Origin: Morella rubra
Lineage: Eukaryota > Streptophyta > Magnoliopsida > Fagales > Myricaceae
Length of the DNA stretch: 64,000 nucleotides
Reading direction: 5' to 3'
Assembly (NCBI GenBank): GCA_003952965.2
Contig: CM025854.1
Coordinates: 20,940,111 to 21,004,110, forward strand
The position numbers and the translations under genes are program-made. Shown one piece after another: positions 23,256 through 35,162 of this stretch. Under the pieces are notes generated by a model. That model saw only the letters and a list, made by a program, of their open reading frames with translations, was not told the origin of the DNA and did not search any database. Numbering within the stretch: the first letter of the stretch is position 1; the number at the start of each line of letters is the position of its first letter.

Positions 23256-26200
23256 ATGTACTCCAGTAATTTGAAAGGGTTTATTCTGGCGATGGTTTCG
23301 AGCGCCTTCATTGGATCGAGCTTCATCATCAAGAAGAAAGGTCTCCTCCGGGCTGGCATTAACGGCCCTTCTGCAAGTATGCTCCTACATTTCGCCTCAA
23401 GCACATTAATCTCTCCGTCTTTCTTTCTTTTTTATTTTTTATTTTACGCGCCCTAATAAATCTGTCCTTTTGTTTTGGCGTCCTAGGTGTTGGAGGATAT
23501 GGCTATCTGTTAGAGCCTCTATGGTGGGTGGGGATGATAACAAGTAAGCTACTCTTTTGCTTCTGCTTCTGCATTGTACTACCACTTTTGGTTCTCAATT
23601 AGCACAATTAACTTGTCCTCACTTAGGTGGTTTTTTTTTTTTTTTGGTTTGCTCAGCTCCTAGTTCATACGATAAATTGAGCAATTAGAAATATTTTAAG
23701 TTCTCGTCCTTTTTTTATTCTTCTCCATTTCTTCCCTATCAGTTAGACAATTCATTTTCTACTCTTTTAGTCTGTTGGTCTCCAGGCCAGAAGGTTTACC
23801 TTTTGTCGATATCATATCTTTGCAACATTGACAGTGATTGTTGGGGAGATAGCGAATTTTGTAGCATACATATATGCACCTGCTGTGCTCGTGACTCCCC
23901 TCGGTGCATTGAGTATTATAGTTAGGTATGTCTGATTTCTAATTGCTTGAGTTTTCTGTTATATTTTCTTTTTGTACCTTCAAACTATTATTGCTTATAC
24001 CGTGTCTGATGAAGTTGAACTCTGTGTGTATGGAAATGGTGTAGTGCTGTTTTAGCCCATTTCATGTTGAAGGAGAAACTCCAAAAACTGGGGATGTTGG
24101 GGTGTCTTCTATGTATAGTGGGATCTACGGTAATTGTACTCCATGCACCGGAAGAGCATTCTATTAGTTCTGTGCAAGAAATCTGGGAATTAGCAATACA
24201 ACCAGGTTAGATGACTGTTAGTTATCAAATGCTCATCTTGTACTTGTATTGAAGCGGAATGCTATGTTTTCCTCTCCAGCTTATCTCCTGATTACTTTCA
24301 TCTGCTCTTGCTTCCAGCATTTCTTTTGTATACAGCCTCTGCTATAGCTGTAACTTTGGTATTGATCCTGTATTGTGCTCCTCGCTATGGCCAAACCAAT
24401 ATAATGATCTATATAGGAATATGCTCCATCATCGGATCATTGACTGTGAGTTTCTTCTGGCTCAATAGCTTACTGCTCTCTGACAAATTACTGTGTTATG
24501 TCATTTTATGTTCATACTTCGTGCTCTAACAATGACTGCATGCCTAACTTGACATTCATGGTTTCCTATACGTAACCGAGTTTTTGACTTTGCAGGTTAT
24601 GAGCATAAAAGCAATCGGCATTGCAATTGAACTCACATTGGAGGGCACAAACCAGCTCGAATACTTTCAGACATGGATTTTTGGAATGGTTGCAGTTACC
24701 TGTATCATCACCCAATTAAATTATCTAAACATGGTCAGTAGAAATGATATCTTCATAAATATGCATCAAAACACTGTGTGGTATGATCAAAGAACTTAGA
24801 AGCTTTGTGTCTGTATGTGGTTGTATGAGAATTTGCTGTTTATTGTATTGGTTATACTGAAATTGCTAGGTAACTTCAGTTAGATATAGTTCATGGACAT
24901 TTGATAGTGATAGTGGTGCAGCATTTTGTTTGTTTGGCAAGAGCAGCCAACCATTAGCATAATCCCATGTTGAGCTCTTGATATGTCCTTGAAAAGTGCC
25001 CGTGCAGGACTATATCACCAACTTGATGATGGAAAGAGATTGTCAAAACATTTTTTTTTTTTGGGGGAGGGGGGGGGGGGGGGGGGGCATATATAAACAG
25101 AGAGATCTTAGAAGATAAAGTTAGAATCTTGCCTAGTAGTTTTGTCTTTATTGATGATTCACCAGAGCTGATATCTTGGGTCCTGAAGTTCTTGCAGGCA
25201 AGAGGAACATAGGATTTATTTATTCTAGGCCCCCCGCGCCGGGGGGGGGGGAGCTTCTTGGATGAGGGCTATTTAGGCCTTTTTGTCTCTTTCTTTTTCA
25301 ACTTCTTTGTAAGCTCTTTCTGTTTCTTTGAAAGGATACCTGAATTAAGGTGTAACATGTCTGTGAAGTTTAGTTTAAGTGTTTTATTTTCTTTTTTGGT
25401 TTAATCTAAATTTTCTTTATACATTTTGTAGTTTTCCAGTTTTGTGTTTGTGTTGTGACGTTCCATTCAAGTCGCTTGTAGGTGATTTAAATCAAATTCA
25501 GAGTTTTATTTCTTGTTACTGACCCTACGACTTTTGCAGGCATTAGATACTTTCAACACTACTGTGGTTTCTCCTATCTATTATGCCATGTTCACATCTT
25601 TTACAATTCTTGCCAGTGCAATAATGTTTAAGGTATTCCTCACACAGAAATGCTCAGAGGGGGAGGAGGAGTACACAACATATTTACTACGGTCTCAGCT
25701 TTTATCTGTTTTCTGTAGGACTATTCTGGGCAAAGTGCGAGCAGCATAGCATCAGAGCTTTGTGGTTTCATAACTGTGTTATCAGGCACAGTTATATTGC
25801 ACAGTACAAGGGAGCCAGATTCACCCATCATTACTGGTGTGTCTCTATCCATATCAGTGTGGAAACCTTGCATGACCTCTAGAATTTTTGCTAGTGTCTA
25901 TGTCTCATAATGAGTTATTCAATTATTATCGGAGAATGGTTATTACTTAGGTGGTTAGGAGAGGGTAAAAAGTCTTCTAGTCTCTCGGTAATAAATCAGC
26001 AATAACATGAGCAATAGTGAGGAACTAGAACCCGTTAGTAATGACACATTGCGCACTTAACGATTAGAGGGAGGATACACTTTTTCAGTGAATTAGCACC
26101 TAAGAGGAACTTGCAAATCTTTGTGAATAGCTGGAAATTACAATTGTTCTACCTGTAAACCTATGCCCTCAGGCATAATAGGCACCGAGAGAGACCAGCA

Positions 26201-27868
26201 GATGTGATGAACCTACAAAACAAAATGCTCCCTTGTGACTCTATTGTTCTTAGAAAGATCTATTACAGAGACCTTTTATTGTTGATTGCTTGGTGTGTAG
26301 CATCTTCTTCTTTGTTGCCTACTGTTATTACTGGAGTACGGTTGACCTAAGAGGTACTAAAATCTTGATTTACAATGCACCCCAACTCTATACCATAAAT
26401 TTGGATACTAAACATTTTGGTAGCTATATTCACCAGGCTTCAATTGGTATTTTCTTAACCCTTCCCCACTTCCAATGAACTTAAAACAAAATATCATGCC
26501 TGAATGTAATATATATCATGCTTTGGCGCGTATTTGGCTCTCTATGTTGTTTAGAAAGAAAACTTAGAAGTTAGAGGTCTAGATTCCTTGGCCGTACAGG
26601 CATCTTTTGGTTGGAGGAAAATTAGATTCCTTGGTTGGTCAAAAAGGAATTTTTAGCATAAAATCTTTGCAAAATCTACAATGTAAAGGTTAAAGTTGAC
26701 ACTTTTTCATAGAGGTATGCAGAATAGGAGTTGGACCATAAAGTTCTACGCCAGGTATTAATTTGCCACGCTTTAAATATGCATAACTTAACAATCAAAG
26801 AAATACTTTTTCTTTTTCTTTTTTTCTCTTTTGCCACATTATCTGAACCTATTTGGAAAGAGTTTTCTTATCTTAGTGGACATCTAAAGAGCTGCTTCAT
26901 TGAAACTGTGAGCTAAGTTCACATATCTTCCAAACCTAAGGTACGATGCAGTCCTCCAAAAATTAGGACTTTTCATTAGGCTTCAAAGCTTGGGGCAGTA
27001 TTTCTTATTTTTATGAAGTACTTAGATCTAGTTTGTTGCAAAGATATCTCTTCTAGCTATTTCTCCCCTCCAGACTTAATGTAAGTGCGTAAAATATCTT
27101 TGGATGATTTTAGTTTGTTGTGTGTTAGCTGATTTATTTTTTATATATTTTTTTCTGATTGTTTCTAGTTGAGGTTTGTTGATGACATATGTCTTTCATG
27201 TCTATCACGTTTGACTTAATGGTTGAACTAGTGCTCAGTTCAGCTTTTAAAGTATAGCCCAAAGCATAGGCTTGTGGTTCACCTGTTTTGGTGTCTCCTT
27301 TCCTGTCGGAACAAGTGCATTTTAACCTTTCAAAAACTAGCACAAATTGTCGCTTACCTTACGAACGAGTGCCTAACCCAGTTGATTTGACATTTCTTCT
27401 CCAGTCATTGACAACCTGATTGTGATTTTAAAGTATGGCCCAAAGCATAAGCGTGTGATTCACCTGTTTTGGTGTCTCCTTTCCTGTTGGAACAAGTGCG
27501 TTTGGCTTTTGTGTGCTTGTATGTGTTTGGCAAAAAACAATCAAAGAATAAAAAACTCACTAGAAAAATGTAGCGGCCTCTTCCACAGATCACACAAGCA
27601 TTAGGATTGGAGCCATATGTGACGACCCTTATCTTATGAGAAAGTCCTAATTATTCAGGATAGATATTTTGGGAGATAACATTGTTTGAAAGGCAGTTTC
27701 CCGGCCAAAAAAATGTCTGATAGTTCTAAATATGCAGATCTGTACACACCAATATCTCCGAGAGTGTCATGGTACATTCAAGGCAATGGGGAAGTATGGA
27801 AGCAGAAGGATGAAGTTGGATCACCCCCCAATTTTATCACATTTTTGCGGCAAGACTATTTCAATTAA
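23256..27868 (+). CDS. NIPA-type magnesium transporter (DUF803)
   Basis: Exons 23256-23376, 23487-23543, 23835-23925, 24045-24205, 24318-24445, 24596-24733, 25540-25632, 25719-25836 and 27738-27868 give 345 residues with matched phases. The family is clear from FILAMVSSAFIGSSFIIKKK, GYLLEPLWWVGMITMIVGEI, VTPLGALSII, FMLKEKLQKLGMLGC, RYGQTN, VMSIKAIGIAIEL, TQLNYLNMALDTFNT and the C-terminal ISPRVSWYIQGNGEVWKQKD. About nine hydrophobic membrane segments are expected. Family members are predicted to move magnesium across plasma or endosomal membranes; transport by this plant protein is inferred. The ATG at 23256 fits the usual NIPA start. The last intron (25837-27737) is 1.9 kb and holds a duplicated 85-bp segment; intron 6 holds two G/C homopolymer patches. 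Confidence 0.93.
25063..25087. repeat. Poly-G tract in a NIPA intron
   Basis: Five G, one A and 19 G directly follow a T12 run in intron 6 of the NIPA gene. The transcript would carry G-rich RNA. Confidence 0.95.
25230..25251. repeat. C6-GCGCC-G11 patch in a NIPA intron
   Basis: Six C, then GCGCC, then eleven G form a self-complementary patch about 145 bp from the preceding poly-G tract in the same intron. It could fold into a short GC hairpin. Confidence 0.9.
27243..27506. repeat. Duplicated 80-85 bp segment in the last NIPA intron
   Basis: About 27243-27325 and 27426-27506 share TTTTAAAGTAT.GCCCAAAGC, ATTCACCTGTTTTGGTGTCT-like and CCTTTCCTGT.GGAACAAGTG in the same order and spacing, offset by about 183 bp. 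No terminal repeats or coding capacity were seen. It could be a tandem duplication or paired fragments of a dispersed repeat. Confidence 0.75.
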
Positions 27869-28462
27869 CAAAAGATGCATGCAGCTCTAGCACTTTGAAT
27901 CCGCCATTACCTCTCATATAACTGGTTCAGTGTGAAGGATCATCCTCTCATTGCATGGCAAGTCTTAGTCAAAAGTGGCTGAGTAGCCAACTTCGAACCT
28001 GGGATCAGATCTTCAGCCATGTCGATTGAGATTCCATCTATGCTTGTGCAGGCCAAAAATTAAAATTGCTGTCATTTTTGGTAGAGGTTTTTCAATCTTT
28101 TTCGCCGTTTTTTTTTTTGGGCATGTTATACAAATCTTTTGAGCGTCACCTGGGGCAATAGCCCTATGGAGCGAGTTGTTTCTCCTTGGCTCTTTTTTTT
28201 ATTTTTTGCTCCCACCTTTCTGTGGCTTTAGCTACATTAAATTTCTTTGTAGGTAAAGTCCGGTTCTTGTCGTGCAGGCTTTAGGAATGACTTAACGCTT
28301 GTATCTCCATGTAATTATGATTATTTTAAAATTGCAATGAAAATTAATTTTTTTGGCCAAAAGTGTTGCAAATTTTAAGACGTTCTGTTTCCTGTTGAGA
28401 TTTTGTTGTTCACTGCAGAATTGACGCCTTGTTCAAAGGTTTAGAAAATTTCCCTGCTCAAT

Positions 28463-28636
28463 GTTGGCACTTAAATTTTTGGGCCTTATTTAAAAAAAAA
28501 AACTTCAAAATAATTTTTTTTATTACAATATTCATTTAAATTTTTTCTCTTATTATTTTTTTACTAACTCTCATAAAATATTTTTGCCTTTTCACAACTC
28601 TCATGCTCTAAAATATTAACACTCAAATACCAACGG
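28463..28636. mobile_element. Candidate MITE with GTTGG..TTAA.. ends
   Basis: The left end (GTTGGCACTTAAATTTTT, about 28463) resembles the reverse complement of the right end (CGTTGGTATTTGAGTGTTAA, ending about 28636). The interior of about 170 bp is AT-rich and non-coding. The ends resemble those of the element at 22242, so the two may belong to one family. Confidence 0.4.
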
Positions 28637-29776
28637 TGAGAATATATTTTTTACAAATACTATTGTGTTTTGTATTTTGTACTATAAACTATCATATTTG
28701 AGAGATTTCACATACAAATTACTCATCTTCAATACATTGCTCTTTCAATTTATTTTTTCATCAAATTGAATGAAAATTAATTTTTTTTAATATGAAATGT
28801 CGATTATACTCTTAAAAAAAAATTTAACAGCGTGTTATATTTAAGGGTATAAATCATCATTTTGTTTAAAAAAGTTAATTTTTATCTAATTTGTTGGAAA
28901 AATAGACGAACTCACGCTGTGTTAGGAATTTATAATTTATGAGTTTAATGTCTTAAACATAATAATTTATAATGCCATGTGCAATGTCTCGAATATATAT
29001 CTGTCAAAACTCAAAACACCAGCGTTTTGTTCAAGTGATTATTTTTTTTTTTGGCAACTCCATTTTTAAACGATTTAAAAGAATGCGGCCGTTTGATCTA
29101 GGAGTTTAACCCTTTTGTCTTCTTTCCTCCCCGGTCCCCCCCACCAACAACATTGCTCATTGCACCACACTGATCACCTCTGCTACACGCAGGCTGCTCC
29201 TTCTCCGGCTCCGGTTATGAAGCCCGCTGATCATCTGCGTCGATTCCAACTCCATCTTGTCAGAGTCAATGTCGCTCGGTATCAGACATCTTTCACCGCG
29301 GCATCGGCAGTTCTTTTTGGGGCTGATTCCGGACAATTGAGGTTTAAAAAATTTCCAAAAGATTAATTTGTTTTTAGGGATTGCCTTATTCGGTAAGTGG
29401 GTACAATCTGTTTCAATCGCCAGATTAGAAATATTCTGAGTGAGGACAATTAAAGTGTTTTTAGGAATCCTTGTGTGCTAATACAGTAATTAAAATATTG
29501 CATAGCTGGTCGTATACATTTATGCACAAAGTTATTCCAAGTATTCAAAAATAATAATGAAGATAATAATAAACCTCAAACGAGAAAACTGGGAAATAAT
29601 AGTCTAGCTAAAACCCAACACCTAAGGTCCTAATCCATCCAATAGATTATTCCATTGAGGCAAAAAAAAAATTAAAAAAATAATAAATAATTAAATAACT
29701 AATCACCAAGTTACCCATGGGTGCTAGTTCCATGATTTGGAGGCGAGACCTTCACATACTTGATGAACTGTATCAA

Positions 29777-29989
29777 GGGAGTGTCCGACCCTAGAAATTT
29801 AGGGAGTTTTAAGGTTTGTGAAAAAATAAAAATATATTTATAGGATTTGATGAAAAAGTGAAGAGAAAGAAGATTTAAATTAATATTATAATAAAAATAA
29901 ATAAATTGATAAGGAGAGAGAGATTATTTTATAATTTCTTAATGTGTAGAAATTTTGGAGGTGAAAATTTTCACCACCGAACACTACCC
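29777..29989. mobile_element. Candidate MITE with GGGAGTGTCCG inverted ends
   Basis: The left end GGGAGTGTCCGACCCTAGAA (29777) matches the reverse complement of the right end (GGGTAGTGTTCGGTGGTGAA, ending 29989). The 213-bp interior is A-rich and non-coding. No clear target-site duplication. Confidence 0.45.
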
Positions 29990-31929
29990 AAGTACTGGGT
30001 ATAAGTTCGAGTCACCTTTCTATTGATCGAGTTCCATACTAAGCATAGGGGTATGTGGGGCAAGTTAGTTTTGCAGTTAAATAATTACAGAGTTTTGAAA
30101 GGATATAAACTGGCTTCAGCCTCTCGGAGCAAGTTCGTACTGCATTTAGACAACAATAATAATTATTTTACCCAGGGTTTCGTGTTTCTAATTCTACACC
30201 AAAAAGGGAAATTTTATATTCTACTTCAAACTACTGCTAACTATAAACTTTATATTAAAAAAAAAAAAAAGAAGAGGAAATGATACGCAAATCTTATCCA
30301 ACTACAAATTTTCAACAGTCAAGAACTGCTAACCCTTGCAAACTTTAAAACCCTTAATTTCAGGCTAAATCATAGAAACTTGACATTTAAAGAAAGGAAA
30401 CAAATACACAAGACACTTCCGTATAAGTAAACACGCTAAGCAATTTTTATTTTTATTTTTTATTTTTTTATTTTTAAAAAATCTTGGTAAGAAGAAGTCT
30501 GGTCGACGGTAGACCACACGAAAGTGATTCTTCTAGAGGTTATTTGATATATATTTGCCAAAGAATACAACAGCACATGAACGCATCAAAATGAACATTA
30601 TTATAAGAAACTTCCAATGGGTATATTGTAATGGCATAGTGGTCGATGATATTAAATTCCCTGCATTAAATTATTTCTTAATTTACAAGGGGTTTGACCC
30701 ACTCATATTTAAAAAAAAAAAAAGAAAAACAGTGAGGTTCAATCTGAATCTACAATTTTGAAAATTGCTTAACAATATTTAATAAAAGCAACTTGTAAAA
30801 TATATTAATTTGAGAATCCAATACCTCATTGTTATATATATAGTTCGATCGGTAGCTGTTTTCACTTTCTTCCTATCAAATCTAACAAGTGCTCTTAAGT
30901 TGACAAATTGATGTCCTTGCGTGAGATAGGAATCTAAATGGTGTTTTGTTTTTGCATGATTCGCGTATCTATATATAAATGAGACTTTTCTTTTCTTTAT
31001 TACAAAATAATAAAAAAAAAAATTTTTGCATGCTTCACACATTTTGTAATTTGCACCAAATTAAATCAAGTTGCAATATATGTAAAAATGATAATGTCAT
31101 ACTAAACCCTTTAAACCACACACAAAATGATTGAAAATGTTTCTCTAAAACAAAATTATTAAAAATATTTTAAATTTTTATTAAAATATAAAAAATACTA
31201 TTTTAAAATAAAAATATTAAAATTAAATTTCAATAATTTATTTATTTTTTAATTTTATTTATTAAAATTTTATCTTGAAATATTTCCATTATTTTACATA
31301 TTTTTCTTTAAAAAAAAAAAAACAAACATCCTAGAAAGAAGGCGAGAACATGGCCTACACGCTGAGTTCACGCTAGACACGTAGTTTGGATTGCTTATCG
31401 AGAATATTCACCTTAGCTTTATTAGGGTGAAGAAGAATCACGAGAGACTGGTTCTCTTTCCCTACAGTTGTTCTTTTGAAGATTTTAGCTGGCCAAGTAC
31501 GACAAATCAGAATCTTCTACATTCGCCCATCGCCCTCCGATTAGAATCTGTTTAGAGATTCAATAACTTATTTCCCTATATTCCCTCTATTTCCAATTTT
31601 GACGCCCTACATATAGTAAATACTAAATAGTAAATAATAGATTTATTAGACAATAAAAATATCTTAATATATACAATAAATCGATTTTTTTAATATTTTT
31701 TTTTATATTCAGGATATTAAAATGTGAATTTATTCGATAGAAATTAATATTGGTTTATCATAATAATCACCGTTCTCTGACTTTGATCTACGGTAATTTA
31801 TTGTTCAGGATCAGCATTGACAATGATAAGCCGCAGGTACACTGGATCAACCTCCTGAGGGCTATCCTCCTTTCTTTGATATCAACCTTCTGACTTCTGA
31901 CTTCCGAGGGATATCGTCCTTTCTTTAAT

Positions 31930-31938
31930 CTATATATA
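31930..31938 (+). promoter_or_regulatory. TATA box of the ammonium transporter gene
   Basis: CTATATATA lies about 95 bp before the ATG at 32029, at the usual distance for a transcription start around 31965, and is followed by GC-richer leader sequence. Confidence 0.55.
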
Positions 31939-32028
31939 AGCCCCAGTCTATGCCATTCCCTTTGTGCAGCGTTGAAACCAACAATTAACAACGGTGGGTT
32001 TGGACAAACCCAAGTAATTAAGTATTCC

Positions 32029-35000
32029 ATGGCTGCTCCTCCACCGAACCCGGTGCCCCTGGCGTACCAGGCCGGCACGTCTCTCGCGGTGCCGCCATGG
32101 CTGAACAAAGGCGACAACGCTTGGCAGATGATAGCGGCCACGCTCGTCGGCCTGCAGAGCGTGCCGGGGCTTGTCATACTCTACGGCAGCATCGTCAAGA
32201 AGAAATGGGCTGTGAATTCTGCGTTCATGGCTTTATACGCTTTTGCAGCCGTGATAATCTGCTGGGTAACGTGGGCTTACAAGATGTCCTTCGGCCACAA
32301 GCTCATTCCCATGTGGGGAAAAGCCGGTCCGGCTCTGGGCCAGAAGTACCTCCTCCAATGGGCTAACCTGCCTCAAACCACGCAGTACTACCATAATGGC
32401 GATCTCGAGACTGCCATGATTCAGCCGTTCTACCCCATGGCTACGATGGTGTGGTTTCAGTGTGTGTTTGCGGCGATTACGCTCATACTTCTAGCAGGGT
32501 CGCTTCTAGCCAGGATGAACTTTAGGGCGTGGATGATGTTTGTGCCGCTTTGGCTTACGTTCTCTTACACTGTTGGAGCCTTCAGCGTGTGGGGAGGCGG
32601 GTTCTTATTCCACTGGGGTGTCATGGATTATTCAGGTGGTTATGTCATTCATCTTTCTTCGGGGATTGGCGGATTCACGGCTGCTTACTGGGTGAGTCGG
32701 CTCTTTTACGCTACTCTTTGGTAAAACGCCTTACCCTGTGCGAAGTAAAATTCACTTTCTTCTCATCCTGAAAAATGAACGAAAAAATCCCTCGTGATCT
32801 TTCTTTCTTAGGGCTATAATATTTGCAAATTAAAATGAAGTTTGAAAAATGTTTCCAAGGGATGCAGTTTTCTGTTCCCCCAAGAAAGAAATGCAAAAGG
32901 GTCACGAGAAATCTGGGCATTAATTAATTGCCAGCTATTTCCACTTGCTTTTGCGTTGAATTTTCAAACATCTTTCATTTTATACGATGAACTATCAAAT
33001 GAATTCTACCATTTGCCTACGTATATCATAGTTTCGCCCTTTTGGATTCTAGTTGGACTGGATCACCATATGCCACAATGAGGAAGTCGGATTATTGACG
33101 ATGAGGGTTTGACTGTGGTGCAGGTAGGACCAAGATTAAGAAAAGACAGGGAGAGATTTCCTCCAAACAACGTGTTATTAATGCTGGCAGGAGCAGGTCT
33201 GTTGTGGATGGGATGGGCCGGGTTCAACGGTGGGGATCCTTATGCTGCAAACATCGACTCCTCCATGGCCGTCCTTAACACCAACATATGCGCCGCTACC
33301 AGCCTCTTGGTCTGGACTTTGCTCGACGTCATCTTCTTCAAGAAGCCCTCAGTCATTGGAGCCGTCCAGGGCATGATCACCGGGCTTGTTTGCATCACAC
33401 CTGGCGCAGGTGATAAACGACAGACATCTGTCCTTCTTTATAACAAATTATTATTATTATTAAATTATTATTATTGGTATTTCTCTAAGCTATTTATAAC
33501 CATTGAATTCAAACCAGGATAATTATATTATCGTTTAGGGGTCAATTCACTGAGGTATACACGTCTCATGATATGAATCTTTTTCCTGCTGCCATTTCAC
33601 ATGCAAACTCCTTGGAAAGTGGTCCATATGCTCTTTGTTTTTAGTTGGAAGCGTTCTCTAGTTGACTTTTCTTTAAGTTTTGTTTTCATAATTTTAGAGA
33701 TTTTAATTAATCACCCCACCCCCAGATATTTTAAAACTATACAGCTAAGTTCCTATACGGAATCCTACTCAATTAATTGGCATTACTTTTTTGTATTGAG
33801 GCTGTGTTTGTTTACTTTTAAAATAAAATAAAAATTCTCGGCTGTAATTAATTTTTTGGGGTTTAGTTGATATGGTACCAATATTTTTTTTTTTTGAGTG
33901 TTTAGTCCTTCATAGTGTTTGATTTGGAATTTGTCTTCTGAGAGTATACATGCATGTGTCATGCTTAATTGTTTGCATGTACTCTAGTACTTAAAGATTT
34001 GTCATTGACCGATCATAATTACCCTCGCAAAAATATAAAGTTGTATAATACATTACTGGAAATTGTTTTCGTGCAGAACAAACACAGCCTTAAGTTACAA
34101 ATATATTTGCTTTCGTGGAAATCGTTTTAATAGCCAGAGATGAACTGATAATCAATTTTTGCATGATCAGTTTGTTGTTCCTTTTGTCCAGTACGGGCCT
34201 CCGTATGATTTCGGGTCTTTAAGGTTATGTTTGTCTATGTTCAAAATTTTTTCATAATTACTTTTTTATCAATTATAATATATTTTTTACAAATTCTAAT
34301 AACTTTTTACAAACTTAACAACTTTTAATAAACTTTTCACCAATCCTACTACACTACTCCAACAAAACATGTTTTCAAAAAATGTTTTCAAAATCAAACA
34401 TAAGCCGCTTGGAAACGCTGAAACGGAATATTGTGAGTCCCTTCCGAGCCATGTCAGAATTTTTGTTTTTCCGTTTCTTGCTGTTTTTAATTATACCTTC
34501 GTTTGATCAACGAGAAGCCTGAAAATAATTGCTAAAAAGGGGGTGCAAACTGTGTCCCTACTCATAGATATGTATAGATATATTTTTTTTCCCTTTCTAG
34601 TTCTTGTGAGGCTCGAATAATTATCCACCTTACGTCCATCTCAGGTCTTGTTCAAGGATGGGCCGCCATAATCATGGGAATTCTGTCAGGAAGTGTTCCA
34701 TGGTTCACAATGATGATTGTACACAAGAAGTCGAAACTGCTGCAGCAAGTTGATGACACACTCGGCGTGTTCCACACCCATGCTGTGGCCGGCTTGCTGG
34801 GCGGCATCCTCACCGGGATCTTTGCAGAGCCCGAACTATGCCAGCTCTTTCTGCCAATCTTGAGCGCCAAGGGAGCAGTCTACGGAGGAACCGGAGGAAC
34901 GCAGGTCCTCAAACAGATTGTTGGTGGATTGTTTATCATTGGATGGAACGTCCTGGTCACTACCATTATCTGCTTGGTCATAAAGTTGGTGGTCCCTCTG

Positions 35001-35162
35001 CGCATGTCGGAGGAAGAGTTGTTGGTAGGGGATGATGCCGTTCACGGTGAGGAAGCATACGCGCTGTGGGGTGATGGCGAGAAGTACGATCCCACCAGGC
35101 ATGACATTTATTCAGATGAGACGGTACACAAGCCCGCAATTGGAGCTACTCAGGTGGTCTAA
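32029..35162 (+). CDS. High-affinity ammonium transporter, AMT2/AMT3 (MEP-type) clade
   Basis: Exons 32029-32691, 33124-33409 and 34645-35162 give 488 residues, a usual AMT length, with phases matched. The start is the ATG at 32029, in the good context CCATGGCT; in-frame sequence upstream lacks an ATG in good context. Family blocks are [60 protein letters not shown] (first pore His), [33 protein letters not shown] and [18 protein letters not shown] (second pore His). About eleven membrane segments are expected, plus a cytosolic tail with the [20 protein letters not shown] stretch of the AMT2/3 group. It would take up ammonium as a trimer at the plasma membrane. Intron 2 (33410-34644) contains two MITE-like elements. 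Confidence 0.94.
33799..34092. mobile_element. MITE-like element in AMT intron 2 (AGGCTGTGTTTGTT ends)
   Basis: AGGCTGTGTTTGTT at 33799 is matched by its exact reverse complement ending at about 34091. The interior is about 290 bp, AT-rich and non-coding. Ends of the GGCTGTGTTTG type are common in plant hAT-like MITEs, which is the likely class, but I did not find a clean 8-bp target duplication. Confidence 0.55.
34222..34406. mobile_element. Second MITE-like element in AMT intron 2
   Basis: The left end GGTTATGTTTGTCTATGTTC (34222) resembles the reverse complement of the right end (GGCTTATGTTTGATTTTGAA, ending about 34406). The 185-bp interior is AT-rich with internal copies of TTTTTACAAA. 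It lies about 130 bp after the previous element. Confidence 0.45.

Larger units (their letters stand above)
27869..32028. other. AT-rich intergenic region with MITE-like elements
   Basis: The spacer between the NIPA and AMT genes is strongly AT-rich. It holds two candidate MITEs (28463-28636 and 29777-29989) and, at its right end, the AMT promoter. The reading frame at 29115-29366 is Pro/His-rich and unsupported. No RNA gene could be recognised. Confidence 0.5.

Noticed and set aside
27960-28060. tRNA- or SINE-like B-box sequence (TTCGAACCTGGGA)
   Set aside because: No matching A box at the right distance and no cloverleaf could be drawn.
29115-29366. A Pro/His-rich 83-codon frame between NIPA and AMT
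   Set aside because: Biased composition, no homology I recall, and surrounded by repeat-rich DNA.
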